Shown here: one piece after another, positions 43,697-54,936 of the stretch
Position numbering within the stretch: the stretch's first letter is position 1
How the letters are laid out: each line of letters starts with the position of its first letter
Assembly (NCBI GenBank): GCA_035699085.1
Contig: DASSBG010000031.1
Span: forward strand, 1 to 64,000
Source: DASSBG01 sp035699085
Lineage (GTDB): Bacteria > Pseudomonadota > Gammaproteobacteria > Xanthomonadales > Rhodanobacteraceae
DNA: 64,000 nucleotides
Direction: 5' to 3'
The notes under the pieces: generated by a model
Database searches by the model: none
The model's input: the letters and a program-made list of their open reading frames with translations, nothing else
What the model was told of the DNA's origin: nothing
Position numbers and translations under genes: made by a program

Positions 43697-45304
43697 TCAG
43701 CTGGCGCGCAGGTGGCGCGGGCGCAGCCCGGCGGCGAGCAAGGTGCCGGCGTAGGCGGCAAGGCCGGCGGCGACCAGCGCGACCAGGTGCCAGACGCGGG
43801 TCCAGGTCGGCACCGTCGTCCAGTGCGGCCACAGCCAACGCCCGGCCAGCAGCACCGCGACCATCACCGCGCAGGCCAGCAGCACGCGGCCCAGATGCAG
43901 CGCCCAGCCGGGCTGGCGCCGATAGACCCCGGCGCGCTTCAGCCAGCGCCACAGCAACAGGCAGTTGATATAGCTTGAGGCCGCGCCGGCGAAGCCCAGC
44001 GCCATGTGCAGGCCCGGTACCTGCGCGATCGCGGCAAGCCAGCCGGCCTGGTGCAATCCCGGCGGCGCCCACAGCTCGAACAGCAGCGCGATGAAGGCAA
44101 CATTGAGCAGCATGTTGGCGACCAGCGCGACGATCGCGGCGCGCACCGGCGTGCGCGTGTCCTGGCGCGAATAGAACGCCGGCAGCAGCACCTTGACCAG
44201 CGCGTAGGCCGGCAGGCCGCAACTGAAGGCCAACACCGACAGGCTGGCCATGCGCGTGTCAAAGGCGGTGAACTGGCCGTGCTGGAACAGCGTCGCGACC
44301 AGCGGCGTGGCGAGCAAAAGCAGCGCGAACATCGCCGGCAGCGCGATCAGCAGGGAGAAGCGCAAGCCCCAGTCCAACGCCCGCGAGAAACCCTCCCGGT
44401 CGGTCCCGACATGATGGCGCGACAGCGCCGGCAGGATCACCGTGCCCAGCGCCACGGCAAACACGCCCAGCGGCAGCTCGAGGAAGCGCGTCGACTGCGA
44501 CACCCAACTCTGCGAGCCGGTAATGAGCAGCGAGGCGATGATGGTGTCCAGCAGCAGGTTCACCTGCGCCACCGACGAACCCAGCAGAGTCGGCAGCATC
44601 AGCCGCATGATCTTGCGCACGCCGGCGTCGCGCCCGCCCCAGCGCGGCCGCACCAGCAGCCCGAGGCTGCGCAGCGACGGCAGCAGGAACAGCAGCTGCA
44701 GCAGGCCGGCGAGCAGGATCGCCCAGCCCATGGCCATGATCGGCGTGCCCAGCCGCGGCGCCAGCCACAACGCGCCAGCGATCATGCACAGGTTGAGGAT
44801 GACCGGTGCCAGCGCCGGCAGTGCGAAGCGCGAGAAGCTGTTGAGGGCGCCGCCGACCAGTGCCGTCAACGACACGAACCAGAGGAAGGGGAACGTCAGC
44901 CGCAGCAGGTCCGAGGTCAGCGCCAGCTTGTCCGGCTGGTCCAGCGAGCCGGGCGCGAAAACCATGGCGACCTGCGGCGCAAACAGCACGCCCAGCGCGA
45001 CCACCACCAGCAGCACCGCGCCGAGCGTGCCGGCGGCGCGCGCCGTCAGCGCCTGCAGCTCGGCGTGGCTGCGGGTTTCCTTGAACTCCGTGAAGACCGG
45101 CACGAAGGCGGTCGAGAACGAGCCTTCGGCGAACAGCCGGCGCATGAAGCTCGGAATGCGGAAGGCGATCCAGAATGCGTCGGTGGCCGCGCTGGCGCCG
45201 AAGGTCGTGTTGATGGCGATGTCGCGGGCCAGCCCCAGCACGCGCGAGACCGACGTCATCGAACTGAACGACAGGACGCCGCGAAGGAGGCTGGGGGTTT
45301 TCAC
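43697..45304 (-). CDS. murJ: Lipid II flippase MurJ
   Basis: A 535-residue inner-membrane protein with 14 predicted helices and the MurJ/MviN features SSMTSVSRVLGLARD, FWIAFRIPSFMRRLFAEGSFSTAFVPVF and an extended C-terminal pair of helices. It moves lipid II across the inner membrane for peptidoglycan synthesis. GTG 45304 is the start, since the family begins with KTPSLLRGVLSFSS; the frame running to 45520 reads repeats and the rpsT leader. Divergent from rpsT, as usual in this order. Confidence 0.94.
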   Translation of the reverse strand: MKTPSLLRGVLSFSSMTSVSRVLGLARDIAINTTFGASAATDAFWIAFRIPSFMRRLFAEGSFSTAFVPVFTEFKETRSHAELQALTARAAGTLGAVLLVVVALGVLFAPQVAMVFAPGSLDQPDKLALTSDLLRLTFPFLWFVSLTALVGGALNSFSRFALPALAPVILNLCMIAGALWLAPRLGTPIMAMGWAILLAGLLQLLFLLPSLRSLGLLVRPRWGGRDAGVRKIMRLMLPTLLGSSVAQVNLLLDTIIASLLITGSQSWVSQSTRFLELPLGVFAVALGTVILPALSRHHVGTDREGFSRALDWGLRFSLLIALPAMFALLLLATPLVATLFQHGQFTAFDTRMASLSVLAFSCGLPAYALVKVLLPAFYSRQDTRTPVRAAIVALVANMLLNVAFIALLFELWAPPGLHQAGWLAAIAQVPGLHMALGFAGAASSYINCLLLWRWLKRAGVYRRQPGWALHLGRVLLACAVMVAVLLAGRWLWPHWTTVPTWTRVWHLVALVAAGLAAYAGTLLAAGLRPRHLRAS

Positions 45305-45509
45305 GTCGGGAACCGGGACCGGGACCCGGGACCCGGGATCCGGGACCCGGGAAGAGCGCGCACCAGCCGATGGTCGCGACACGGCCGCGCAGCGCGGATC
45401 GCGACGCGTCTGGTCCCTGGTCCCCGGTCCCCGGTCCCTGCATTGACGCAATCGCCGATTTGCCGCATACTTGCCGCCTTTTACCGCCCAATTCGAACCG
45501 GAGTCACCC
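45305..45509. repeat. murJ-rpsT spacer with GGGACCCGGGA arrays
   Basis: 45309-45355 is an array of GGGACCCGGGA-type units, and 45410-45441 an inverse array of GGTCCCTGGTCCCCGGTCCC. Related GGGGACC arrays occur near 48.49, 48.63, 55.68 and 57.23 kb. The rpsT and murJ promoters must lie in or between them. Confidence 0.65.
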
Positions 45510-45773
45510 GTGGCCAACATCCAGTCCGCGAAAAAGCGCGCCCGTCAGTCCGAGAAGAACCGCATGCGCAACGCCAGCGCACGCTCGATGGTACGCAGTT
45601 CGCTGAAGAAAGTCGTGCTGGCGATCGAGGCGCAGGACAAGGCCGCGGCCGAAACCGCCTACCGCAGCGCCGTGCCGCTGATGGATCGCTACGCCGCCCG
45701 CGGCCTGATCCACAAGAACAAGGCCGCCCGGCACAAGAGCCGCCTGTCGGCGAAGATTCGCGCGCTGGCCTGA
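45510..45773 (+). CDS. rpsT: 30S ribosomal protein S20
   Basis: An 87-residue basic protein starting at GTG 45510, with GGAG seven bases upstream. ANIQSAKKRARQSEKNRMRNASARS and LIHKNKAARHKSRLS are conserved S20 sequences. It binds 16S rRNA early in assembly. A strong terminator follows 23 bases after the stop. Confidence 0.96.
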   Translation: MANIQSAKKRARQSEKNRMRNASARSMVRSSLKKVVLAIEAQDKAAAETAYRSAVPLMDRYAARGLIHKNKAARHKSRLSAKIRALA

Positions 45774-45796
45774 TACCAGGCACCTGCGTCGCAACG

Positions 45797-45824
45797 AAAA
45801 AAGCCGGCCCACGCCGGCTTTTTT
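45797..45824 (+). terminator. Bidirectional terminator between rpsT and obgE
   Basis: Six A, stem GCCGGC, loop CCAC, stem GCCGGC, six T. The symmetric A/T flanks let it end both rpsT and, from the other side, the obgE transcript. Confidence 0.93.
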
Positions 45825-45989
45825 CATGCCCGCCGGATGCTCGGCGAGCCCTGCGGTTCGGCGTTGCGCCGTCGATGCCTGCCGTGCCGACGGTGGCCGC
45901 CGGCGGCATCAATCGTCGTCGCGCCGAACGCCGGCCCTGCCCTTCCTCCCAGTTGGCACCTGATGCCGGGCGCGTTTTGAGACTCCGTT

Positions 45990-47060
45990 TCAAAAATTGC
46001 CGCCATCGCCCACTGCGCTGTCACCCGCCGCGGCATCATCCTGTGCCTGCTCGCGCTGCGCGTCGAAGAACTTCTGTATCTCGAAGCACAGCTCGCGGGT
46101 GCCTTGGCGCGTAACGGCTGAAACCGCATACAGCGGCTGGCGCCAGTCCAGGCGCTGACGCACGTCCTCGACCCGCGCGGCGCATTCGGCCTCGTCCAGC
46201 AGATCGGTCTTGGTCAGCACCAGCCAGCGCGGCCGCTCCAGCAGGCGCGGGTCGAAACCTTCCAGCTCGCGCTCGATGGCGCGGACCTGCTGCACGGGAT
46301 CATTGCCTTCGATCGACGCAATCTCCACCAGATGCAGCAGCAGCCGCGTGCGGGCCACGTGCTTGAGGAACTGCACGCCGAGCCCGGCACCCTCCGCAGC
46401 GCCCTCGATCAGGCCCGGGATGTCGGCAACCACGAAACTGCGCCCCGACTCGATGCGCACCACGCCAAGGTGCGGGTGCAGCGTGGTGAACGGGTAGTCC
46501 GCGACCCGCGGCGTCGCCGCCGACACGGCCCGCACGAAGGTCGACTTGCCGGCATTGGGAAAGCCCAGCAGGCCCACGTCGGCCAGCACCTTCAGCTCCA
46601 GCTTCAGCATTCGGACTTCGCCCGGCGTGCCGGGCGTCGACTGCCGCGGCGTGCGGTTCACCGAGCTTTTGAAGTGGATGTTGCCCTTGCCGCCGAGGCC
46701 GCCCTGGGCGACCTTGAGGCGCTCGTCGTGTGTGGTCAGGTCGCCGATAACTTCGCCGGTGTCGACATTGATGACGACGGTGCCGACCGGCACGCGGATC
46801 ACCAGGTCCTCGCCGCCCTTGCCGTACATCTGGCTGCCCATGCCGCCTTGGCCGCGTTGCGCGCGGAAGTGCCGCTGGTGACGGAAGTCGACCAGCGTGT
46901 TGAGGCCTTCGTCCGCGCGCAGCCAGACCGAGCCGCCGTTGCCGCCGTCGCCGCCGTCCGGCCCACCCTTGGGGATGAACTTCTCGCGCCGGAAGCTGAC
47001 GCAGCCGGTTCCGCCGTCACCGGCATGGACCTCGATCGTGGCTTCGTCGACGAATTTCAT
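45990..47060 (-). CDS. obgE: Obg-family ribosome-associated GTPase
   Basis: A 356-residue GTPase. The N-terminal Obg glycine-rich domain (MKFVDEATIEVHAGDGGTGC, PDGGDGGNGG) is followed by the G domain: G1 GFPNAGKST, G3 DIPGLIEGA, G4 TKTD, G5 SAV. The C-terminus is short and acidic. It takes part in 50S assembly and stringent response. ATG 47060 is certain from conservation; the frame continuing to 47282 reads CCATTCCC repeats, which are directly upstream of the start. Confidence 0.96.
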   Translation of the reverse strand: MKFVDEATIEVHAGDGGTGCVSFRREKFIPKGGPDGGDGGNGGSVWLRADEGLNTLVDFRHQRHFRAQRGQGGMGSQMYGKGGEDLVIRVPVGTVVINVDTGEVIGDLTTHDERLKVAQGGLGGKGNIHFKSSVNRTPRQSTPGTPGEVRMLKLELKVLADVGLLGFPNAGKSTFVRAVSAATPRVADYPFTTLHPHLGVVRIESGRSFVVADIPGLIEGAAEGAGLGVQFLKHVARTRLLLHLVEIASIEGNDPVQQVRAIERELEGFDPRLLERPRWLVLTKTDLLDEAECAARVEDVRQRLDWRQPLYAVSAVTRQGTRELCFEIQKFFDAQREQAQDDAAAGDSAVGDGGNF

Positions 47061-47140
47061 TTGTTGAGCCGGGAATGGGGAATGGGGAATGGGGAATGGG
47101 GAATGGGGGATGGGGGATGGGGGATGGGGAATTGGAAAAG
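47061..47140. repeat. GGGAATGG tandem array directly upstream of obgE
   Basis: From 47069 to about 47135 the plus strand reads as consecutive eight-base units GGGAATGG, changing into GGGGGATG. The array starts only eight bases upstream of the obgE start codon, so in the obgE mRNA it would be a C/T-rich leader. On the plus strand the G runs could form quadruplexes. Confidence 0.75.
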
Positions 47141-47269
47141 CGGCGCGGCGCGGGCTCGGTGGCGCGCGTTGATCATGCCTGCAGCTTGAAAGCAGCTTCG
47201 CGAGCAGGGACTTTGGCCTATGGTACGGGAACGGCAGGTGCGGGAACGGCTTTACCCATTCCCGATTCC

Positions 47270-47701
47270 CCATTCCCGGCAAAAGTAGCCACCATTGCGG
47301 GTGGGATGTTGGGGTTCGCTGCGCTCACCGCCAACCTACCGCTCCGTCACGCATCCGGCCAGCCTGGCGGCAACCGGTTCGTAGGTTGGCGGTGAGCCCA
47401 AGGCGAACCCCAACACGCCATGCCCGCGCTCGCACCGCAAACGGCGAATCGGCGCTGTGGCTTCACCCATTAGCCATTCTCCATTCCCGGCAAAAGCAAC
47501 CACCATTGCGGGTGGGATGTTGGGGTTCGCTGCGCTCACCGCCAACCTACCGCTCCGTCACGCATCCGGCCAACCTGGCGGCAACCCGTTCGTAGGTTGG
47601 CGGTGAGCCGAAGGCGAACCCCAACACGCCATGCCCGCGCTCACGCAGTAAACAGCGAATCGGCGCTGTGGCTTTACCCGATTCTCCATTCGCCATTCCC
47701 G
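47270..47701. repeat. Tandem duplication of a 211-base repeat unit
   Basis: 47270-47480 and 47481-47701 are about 90 percent alike. Each copy has CATTCCCGGCAAAAG, then TTGGGGTTCGCTGCGCTCAC and CGCCAACCTACCG, an inner spacer with CGTCACGCATCCGGCCA, and the inverse arm GTAGGTTGGCGGTGAGC, followed by GAATCGGCGCTGTGGCTT. Each unit can form a long hairpin. No gene is seen between 47061 and 47794. Confidence 0.75.
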
Positions 47702-47712
47702 CCTTCACACAT

Positions 47713-47740
47713 ACAAAACCCCGCCGCAGCGGGGTCTTGT
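47713..47740 (-). terminator. Terminator of rplU-rpmA
   Basis: In the minus-strand transcript the sequence is ACAAGACCCCGC, loop TGCG, GCGGGGTTTTGT. The stem plus U run lies about 60 bases after the rpmA stop, so obgE, 650 bases further on, probably has its own promoter. Confidence 0.85.
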
Positions 47741-47794
47741 CGCGGCGGCGTCGCGGCGTCGCGGCGTGCGCGGCGCCCGCCGTTGCGGTTGCGA

Positions 47795-48052
47795 TCAGTC
47801 CTGGACGACGTCGACGAACTTGCGGCCTTTGGGGCCGCGGGTCGCGAAGGCGACCTTGCCGTCCACCAGCGCGAACAGCGTGTGGTCGCGGCCCAGGCCG
47901 ACGCCGCTGCCTGCGTGGAAACGGGTGCCGCGCTGGCGCACGATGATGTTGCCAGCGTCAACGCTCTGGCCGCCGTAGATCTTGACGCCCAGGTACTTCG
48001 GATTGGAGTCGCGGCCGTTGCGGGTCGAGCCGCCTGCCTTTTTGTGTGCCAT
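47795..48052 (-). CDS. rpmA: 50S ribosomal protein L27
   Basis: An 85-residue protein starting MAHKKAGGSTRNGRDSNPKY, with RQRGTRFHAGSGVGLGRDHTLFAL as in all L27 proteins. The N-terminus reaches the peptidyl-transferase centre. It is six bases downstream of rplU and cotranscribed with it. Confidence 0.97.
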   Translation of the reverse strand: MAHKKAGGSTRNGRDSNPKYLGVKIYGGQSVDAGNIIVRQRGTRFHAGSGVGLGRDHTLFALVDGKVAFATRGPKGRKFVDVVQD

Positions 48053-48058
48053 GGCTGC

Positions 48059-48397
48059 TCAGCCCTCGCTCTTGGTTTTCTTGGATGCGCCGGCGATGCC
48101 GGTGATCTCGATTTCGGTGTAATGCTGGCGGTGGCCCATCTGCTTGCGATGGTGCTTGCGCCGGCGGAACTTGATGATGCGCACCTTGTCGGCACGGCCG
48201 TGGGCGCGCACCTTGGCGCTGACCAGGGCACCTTCGATGACGGGCGCGCCGATGGTGAAGTTCTCGCCGTCGCCCAGCATCAGCACCTGGTCGAACTGGA
48301 CCGTGGAGTCCACGTCGGCGGGCAGCTTCTCCACGCGCAGGTACTCGCCCTGCATCACGCGGTATTGCTTGCCGCCGGTCTTGATGATCGCGTACAT
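48059..48397 (-). CDS. rplU: 50S ribosomal protein L21
   Basis: A 112-residue protein with YAIIKTGGKQYRVMQGEYLRVEKL at the start and VRIIKFRRRKHHRKQMGHRQ near the end, diagnostic for L21. The C-terminus is slightly extended (IAGASKKTKSEG). First gene of the rplU-rpmA unit. The longer frame to 48667 is upstream read-through. Confidence 0.97.
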   Translation of the reverse strand: MYAIIKTGGKQYRVMQGEYLRVEKLPADVDSTVQFDQVLMLGDGENFTIGAPVIEGALVSAKVRAHGRADKVRIIKFRRRKHHRKQMGHRQHYTEIEITGIAGASKKTKSEG

Positions 48398-48705
48398 GGT
48401 TGACCCTTCTGTCGTTATTCTTTGGGGTGGAACGGAGTGAAGCCCGGAATTGTAGCAGTGGCGGGCTGTGTCGGTCAATCTTGTGCGGGGACGGGGGATG
48501 GGGACCGGGGACCGGGGCGCTGCGACCGGCGCGCGCCGCATCCGCTGCGTTTGCCGGCCGCAATCCATTGGCGCCACAGGTCTTCCGGCGAAACCACGGG
48601 ACGCCGCGCTGCGTCGCTTCCACCGGTCCCCGGTCCCTGGTCCCCGGTCCCCATCAAGCTGTTCCACCCTTGCTATAGTCGCCGGTTTCCCCCATCTACC
48701 GGGCG
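48398..48705. other. Divergent rplU / uvrA spacer with GGGGACC repeats
   Basis: Arrays of GGGGACC at 48485-48518 and of the inverse GGTCCCC at 48623-48655 form arms that could pair across about 110 bases. TATAGT at 48674-48679 could be a -10 box for uvrA. No LexA-type box (CTG-N10-CAG with AT-rich centre) was recognised. No gene is seen. Confidence 0.5.
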
Positions 48706-51587
<2,882 letters not shown>

Positions 51588-51591
<4 letters not shown>

Positions 51592-52286
51592 ACAACGACG
51601 ACAAGGCCAACGACGCCGGCGACAGGAAGCCGGCCAAAAAGCGCGCCACGCGCAAGGCCGCTCCGGCAAGGAAGCTGGCGCGCAAATCGGCCGGCACGAC
51701 CGGGACCGCTGGCGCCGGCAAGGCGGCCAGCAGCAAGCGCGCGGCGAGCGCTCGGCCAGCGGCGCGCGCAGCGCCGGCGCCGGCGGACGACGAGCGTACC
51801 GAGCATCGGGCAGGTTCGCCGGCCGCGGCAACCGCGCGCAAGGCCACAGCCAGCGACGGCGGGCTGCAGGCGCTGTTCGTAGCCACCATCGTGGTGCGCT
51901 GGCGCGACCTCGACGCCTTCAACCATGTCAACAACTCGACCTTCCTCACCTACCTCGAGGAAGCGCGCCTGCAGTGGCTTCGGCACGTGCCGGGCACCTG
52001 GTTCGACGACCACTCCATGCCGGTGCTGGCTGCCAGCACGGTCAACTACCGGCAGCCGATCGCCTGGCCGGCCACGGTGCACGTGCAGCTCGGCTGCCAG
52101 CGCCTCGGCAGCTCGTCCATGACCATCGGCCACCGCATTGTCGACGCCGAGGATTCCAGCCGCCTGTACAGCGACGGCCACGTCGTCATGGTGTGGATGG
52201 ACCCGGCCACCGGCACGCCGGTCGAACTGCCACCTGCGATCCGTGACGCCGTTGCCCACGCCAGCGAGGAACATCAGCATGAATGA
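51588..52286 (+). CDS. 4HBT-fold acyl-CoA thioesterase with histone-H1-like N-terminus
   Basis: A 232-residue protein. Residues 1-90 are almost only Lys, Ala, Arg, Pro, Ser and Thr in KKRATRKAAPARK-like patterns, resembling bacterial histone-H1-like or AlgP tails. Residues about 95-215 form the hotdog thioesterase: VVRWRDLDAFNHVNNSTFLTYLEEARLQWL has the catalytic Asp. The ATG overlaps the uvrA stop (ATGA), which supports this start and therefore the unusual tail. The enzyme would hydrolyse acyl-CoA; the tail could bind nucleic acid or another polyanion. Confidence 0.78.
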
Positions 52287-53016
52287 CATCCCGACCCCAA
52301 ACCTGCCGCAGGCGCTGCTGTTGCTGGCGCTGGACGACGACAAGGGCAGCGTGCTCGGCGCCGCCGCGATGGGCCTGGACTTCGGCCTCGCCGGCACCGC
52401 GGTGATGGAGCTGGCGCTTGCAGGCCGCATCACGACCGACGACGACAAGTTCACCGTCATCGACGACCGCGCCACCGGCTCGCCGGTTCTCGATGCCGTC
52501 CTCGCCGCCCTGGCGGCCAAACCGGGCAAGCGCCTGCGCCCCTGGGTGCAGCATCTGCCGCAGGCCTGCCATCTGCGCCAGACGCTGCTCGACGGCCTGG
52601 TCGCCGAGGGCACGCTGGCGCGGCGCGACCAGCGCATCCTCTGGATTTTCCACGCCACCCGTTACCCGGAGCGCGACGGCGCCATGGAACATGACCTGCG
52701 CGCGCGCATGGACGCCGTGCTGCTGCACGACCAGCCCGCCGATGCGCGCACCCGCCTGCTGATCGAGGCGGCGCACAGTTGCCACCTGCTCGACGCGCTC
52801 TACCCGCGCGCGCAGCACAAGGCCGTGCACGCGCGGCTCAAGGCCTTGCAAAGCCTGCCCGATGCCTGCGCCAGCGCCATTGGCCAGGTGCTGCAGGCGC
52901 AGCAGGCGCAGCAGGCGGCGATCGTCGCGGTGATCTGCGCCTCGACCGTGGCGGCCACCGCGGCGGCCACCAGTGCGGCCACCGCAGCCTGTGCCGCCAG
53001 TGCCGCTTCCTGCTGA
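52279..53016 (+). CDS. GPP34/GOLPH3-family protein
   Basis: A 245-residue protein with LPQALLLLALDDDKGSVLG, GTAVMELALAGRI, LVAEGTLARRDQRILWIF and RYPERDG, the pattern of the GPP34 (GOLPH3/Vps74) family, whose eukaryotic members bind phosphoinositides. Bacterial relatives occur mainly in actinobacteria and some proteobacteria; their role is not settled. The C-terminal 45 residues are Ala-rich with little sequence complexity. The start ATG 52279 overlaps the thioesterase end by eight bases, so uvrA, the thioesterase and this gene form one unit. Confidence 0.78.
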   Translation: MNDIPTPNLPQALLLLALDDDKGSVLGAAAMGLDFGLAGTAVMELALAGRITTDDDKFTVIDDRATGSPVLDAVLAALAAKPGKRLRPWVQHLPQACHLRQTLLDGLVAEGTLARRDQRILWIFHATRYPERDGAMEHDLRARMDAVLLHDQPADARTRLLIEAAHSCHLLDALYPRAQHKAVHARLKALQSLPDACASAIGQVLQAQQAQQAAIVAVICASTVAATAAATSAATAACAASAASC

Positions 53017-53121
53017 GGTTGCGGCGCGTCCTCAGCCAGCGGGAGCGCGTGGCATGCGCTGAACGAGCCGTTCAGCCAGCGGCCTTATGATGGCGGGCAG
53101 CATTCGCCAACGGAGATCGCC

Positions 53122-54564
53122 ATGTCGCGCCTTTCCCTGACTGCCGTCGCCGCCGCCGTGCTCGCCGCCACCGCCGTTCCGGCGCTCGCCGCAGCGGCAC
53201 CGGCGCCACTGGCGCTTACCATCTACCGCAGCGACGACAGCCAGCTTTACGCCAACGGTGCCGGCGAGATTGGCGCCGGCTACGCCACGGTGCACGAGCG
53301 CCGCAGAGTGCACCTCGCCGGTGGAATGCAAACCGTCGCCATCGACGGCCTGCCGACCGCGCTCGACGCCGAAGCGCTCAACCTAAGCTTCGACGATGCG
53401 GCCGGCGTGCAGATGCTCGGCCAGCGCCTGCTGTGGCCGGGCAATGGTGCGCTGGGCGCCGATGTCGGCCGCAAGCTTACTGTCTTCGGCGCCGGCGGCA
53501 ACACGCTGGCGCAGGGCACGCTGGTGGCCGCCGGTGCCGGCGGGCTGACCATCGCCGACCCTGTCCGCGGCACCATGCTGGTGCGCGATTACGCCGCCAT
53601 TGCCCTGCCCGGCAACCAGCCGCGCAGCGGCGCCACGCTTCAGGTGTCGCTGCAGACACAGCGTGCCGGTGACGCTGCGGCGCAACTCGACTACGTCACC
53701 GCCGGCCTCGGCTGGCGCGCCGCCTACACCGGCGTAATGGATGACAGCGGCGCAGAGTGCCGGCTGCGATTCAGCGCCGATGCCAGCATCGGCAACCGCA
53801 GCGGCCGCGATTGGCAAGACGCCAGCCTGAAGCTGGTCGCCGGGCAGCCCAACTTCGCCAAGCCCTCGGCACCACGACCGATGATGATGGCCAAGGCCGT
53901 GGCCTATTCGGAAGCCGCCCCGGCACAAGCCAGCATGGGCGACTACCGCAGCTACACGTTGCAGGCGCCGGTCGACCTGGCGAACGGCAGCGTGACGCAG
54001 GTGCCGCTGTACCCGTCGCGCAGCGTCGCCTGCCAACGCACCTGGCTGTACGAGAACGGCAGCAGCTGGACGCCGCCGCGGCCGATGCTGTCGCGCGACT
54101 TCAACCGTGGCGGCGAACGGGTCAGCAGCGAGCTGTCGTTCAAGGCCTTCGACGCCCTGCCCGCCGGTTACCTGCGCGTGCTCGGCACGTTCGGCGGCCA
54201 GCGCGAGTTTCTCGGCGAGGCGCGCATCGACGACACGCCGAAGGGCCAGCCGGTCAGCGTGACGCTCGGTCAGGCCTTCGACTTGCGCGGCAGCCGCGAG
54301 CGCAGCAGCTTCGACCTGGACAAGGCGGCGCACACGCTGCAGGAAGGCTGGCACATCCAGCTCAGCAACGCCGGCGACACGGCACGCACGGTCACGGTGC
54401 GCGAACATCCCGATCGCTGGCGCAACTGGACGCTGGTGTCGTCGAGCAACAAACCGGCCAAGCGCAGCACCGACACCATCGACTTCAAGGTGAGGGTGCC
54501 GGCGCACGGCTCGGGCCAGCTCGACTACGTCATCCGCTACCAGTGGACCGCGGATGATGAGTAG
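53122..54564 (+). CDS. Secreted DUF4139-domain protein
   Basis: A 480-residue protein with a Sec signal peptide (cleavage near residue 24, ALAAAAPA). LTIYRSDDSQLYANGAGEIGAGYATVHERRRVHLAGG opens the mature part, and YVTAGLGWRAAYTGVMDD plus QDASLKLVAGQPN fit the DUF4139 central domain. Late strands (AGDTARTVTVREHPDRWRNW) match its beta-rich C-terminus. It is expected in the periplasm or at the cell surface; the function of the family is unknown. Located 105 bases after the GPP34 gene. Confidence 0.83.
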   Translation: MSRLSLTAVAAAVLAATAVPALAAAAPAPLALTIYRSDDSQLYANGAGEIGAGYATVHERRRVHLAGGMQTVAIDGLPTALDAEALNLSFDDAAGVQMLGQRLLWPGNGALGADVGRKLTVFGAGGNTLAQGTLVAAGAGGLTIADPVRGTMLVRDYAAIALPGNQPRSGATLQVSLQTQRAGDAAAQLDYVTAGLGWRAAYTGVMDDSGAECRLRFSADASIGNRSGRDWQDASLKLVAGQPNFAKPSAPRPMMMAKAVAYSEAAPAQASMGDYRSYTLQAPVDLANGSVTQVPLYPSRSVACQRTWLYENGSSWTPPRPMLSRDFNRGGERVSSELSFKAFDALPAGYLRVLGTFGGQREFLGEARIDDTPKGQPVSVTLGQAFDLRGSRERSSFDLDKAAHTLQEGWHIQLSNAGDTARTVTVREHPDRWRNWTLVSSSNKPAKRSTDTIDFKVRVPAHGSGQLDYVIRYQWTADDE

Positions 54565-54936
54565 ACCGCCATTCCAACGCCCGTCATTCCGGGGCCGCGC
54601 GCAGCGCGGAACCCGGAATCTTCTTCACGGCTGCGTGGAGGCGGCGTTGGTGGTGATTGACGATTGGTGAAAATTGGCGCAAGCAATACCGGAGACGGCA
54701 AGCTGGCGGTGAACCGCAGGCGAACCCGACAGTCGTAGCGCCAGACTGTAGCGGCCCAGCGCCGCACCACCGCCGCGGTCATTCCGGCGCCTTCAGCCCG
54801 GCTGCGCCGTCTCGCTTCGCTTGCCCGGGCTCGACTTCATAATTGCGGCCAGTTGAAAGAAGATTCCGGGTTCTGCCTTCGGCAGCCCCGGAATGACGGT
54901 ATGGTAGAGAGCGCCAACCGCTCACCGCACCAGATC
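54565..54936. repeat. Spacer with paired GTCATTCCGG hairpin units
   Basis: One unit lies at 54583-54626 (GTCATTCCGGGGCCGCGCGC to GGAATCTTCTTC) and an inverse unit at 54861-54897 (AGATTCCGGG to CCCCGGAATGAC). A fragment lies near 54777. The pair would bring 270 bases of DNA into a large stem-loop. No gene is seen. Confidence 0.7.

Noticed and set aside
41765..46114. Long plus-strand frames opposite the OpgB-like and murJ genes
   Set aside because: They mirror the third-position GC of the true genes and have no recognisable domain.
47061..47282. Extended N-terminus of ObgE
   Set aside because: The added residues are repeats of Pro-Phe-Pro-Ile-Pro-His coded by the octamer array, and all Obg proteins begin at MKFVDEA.
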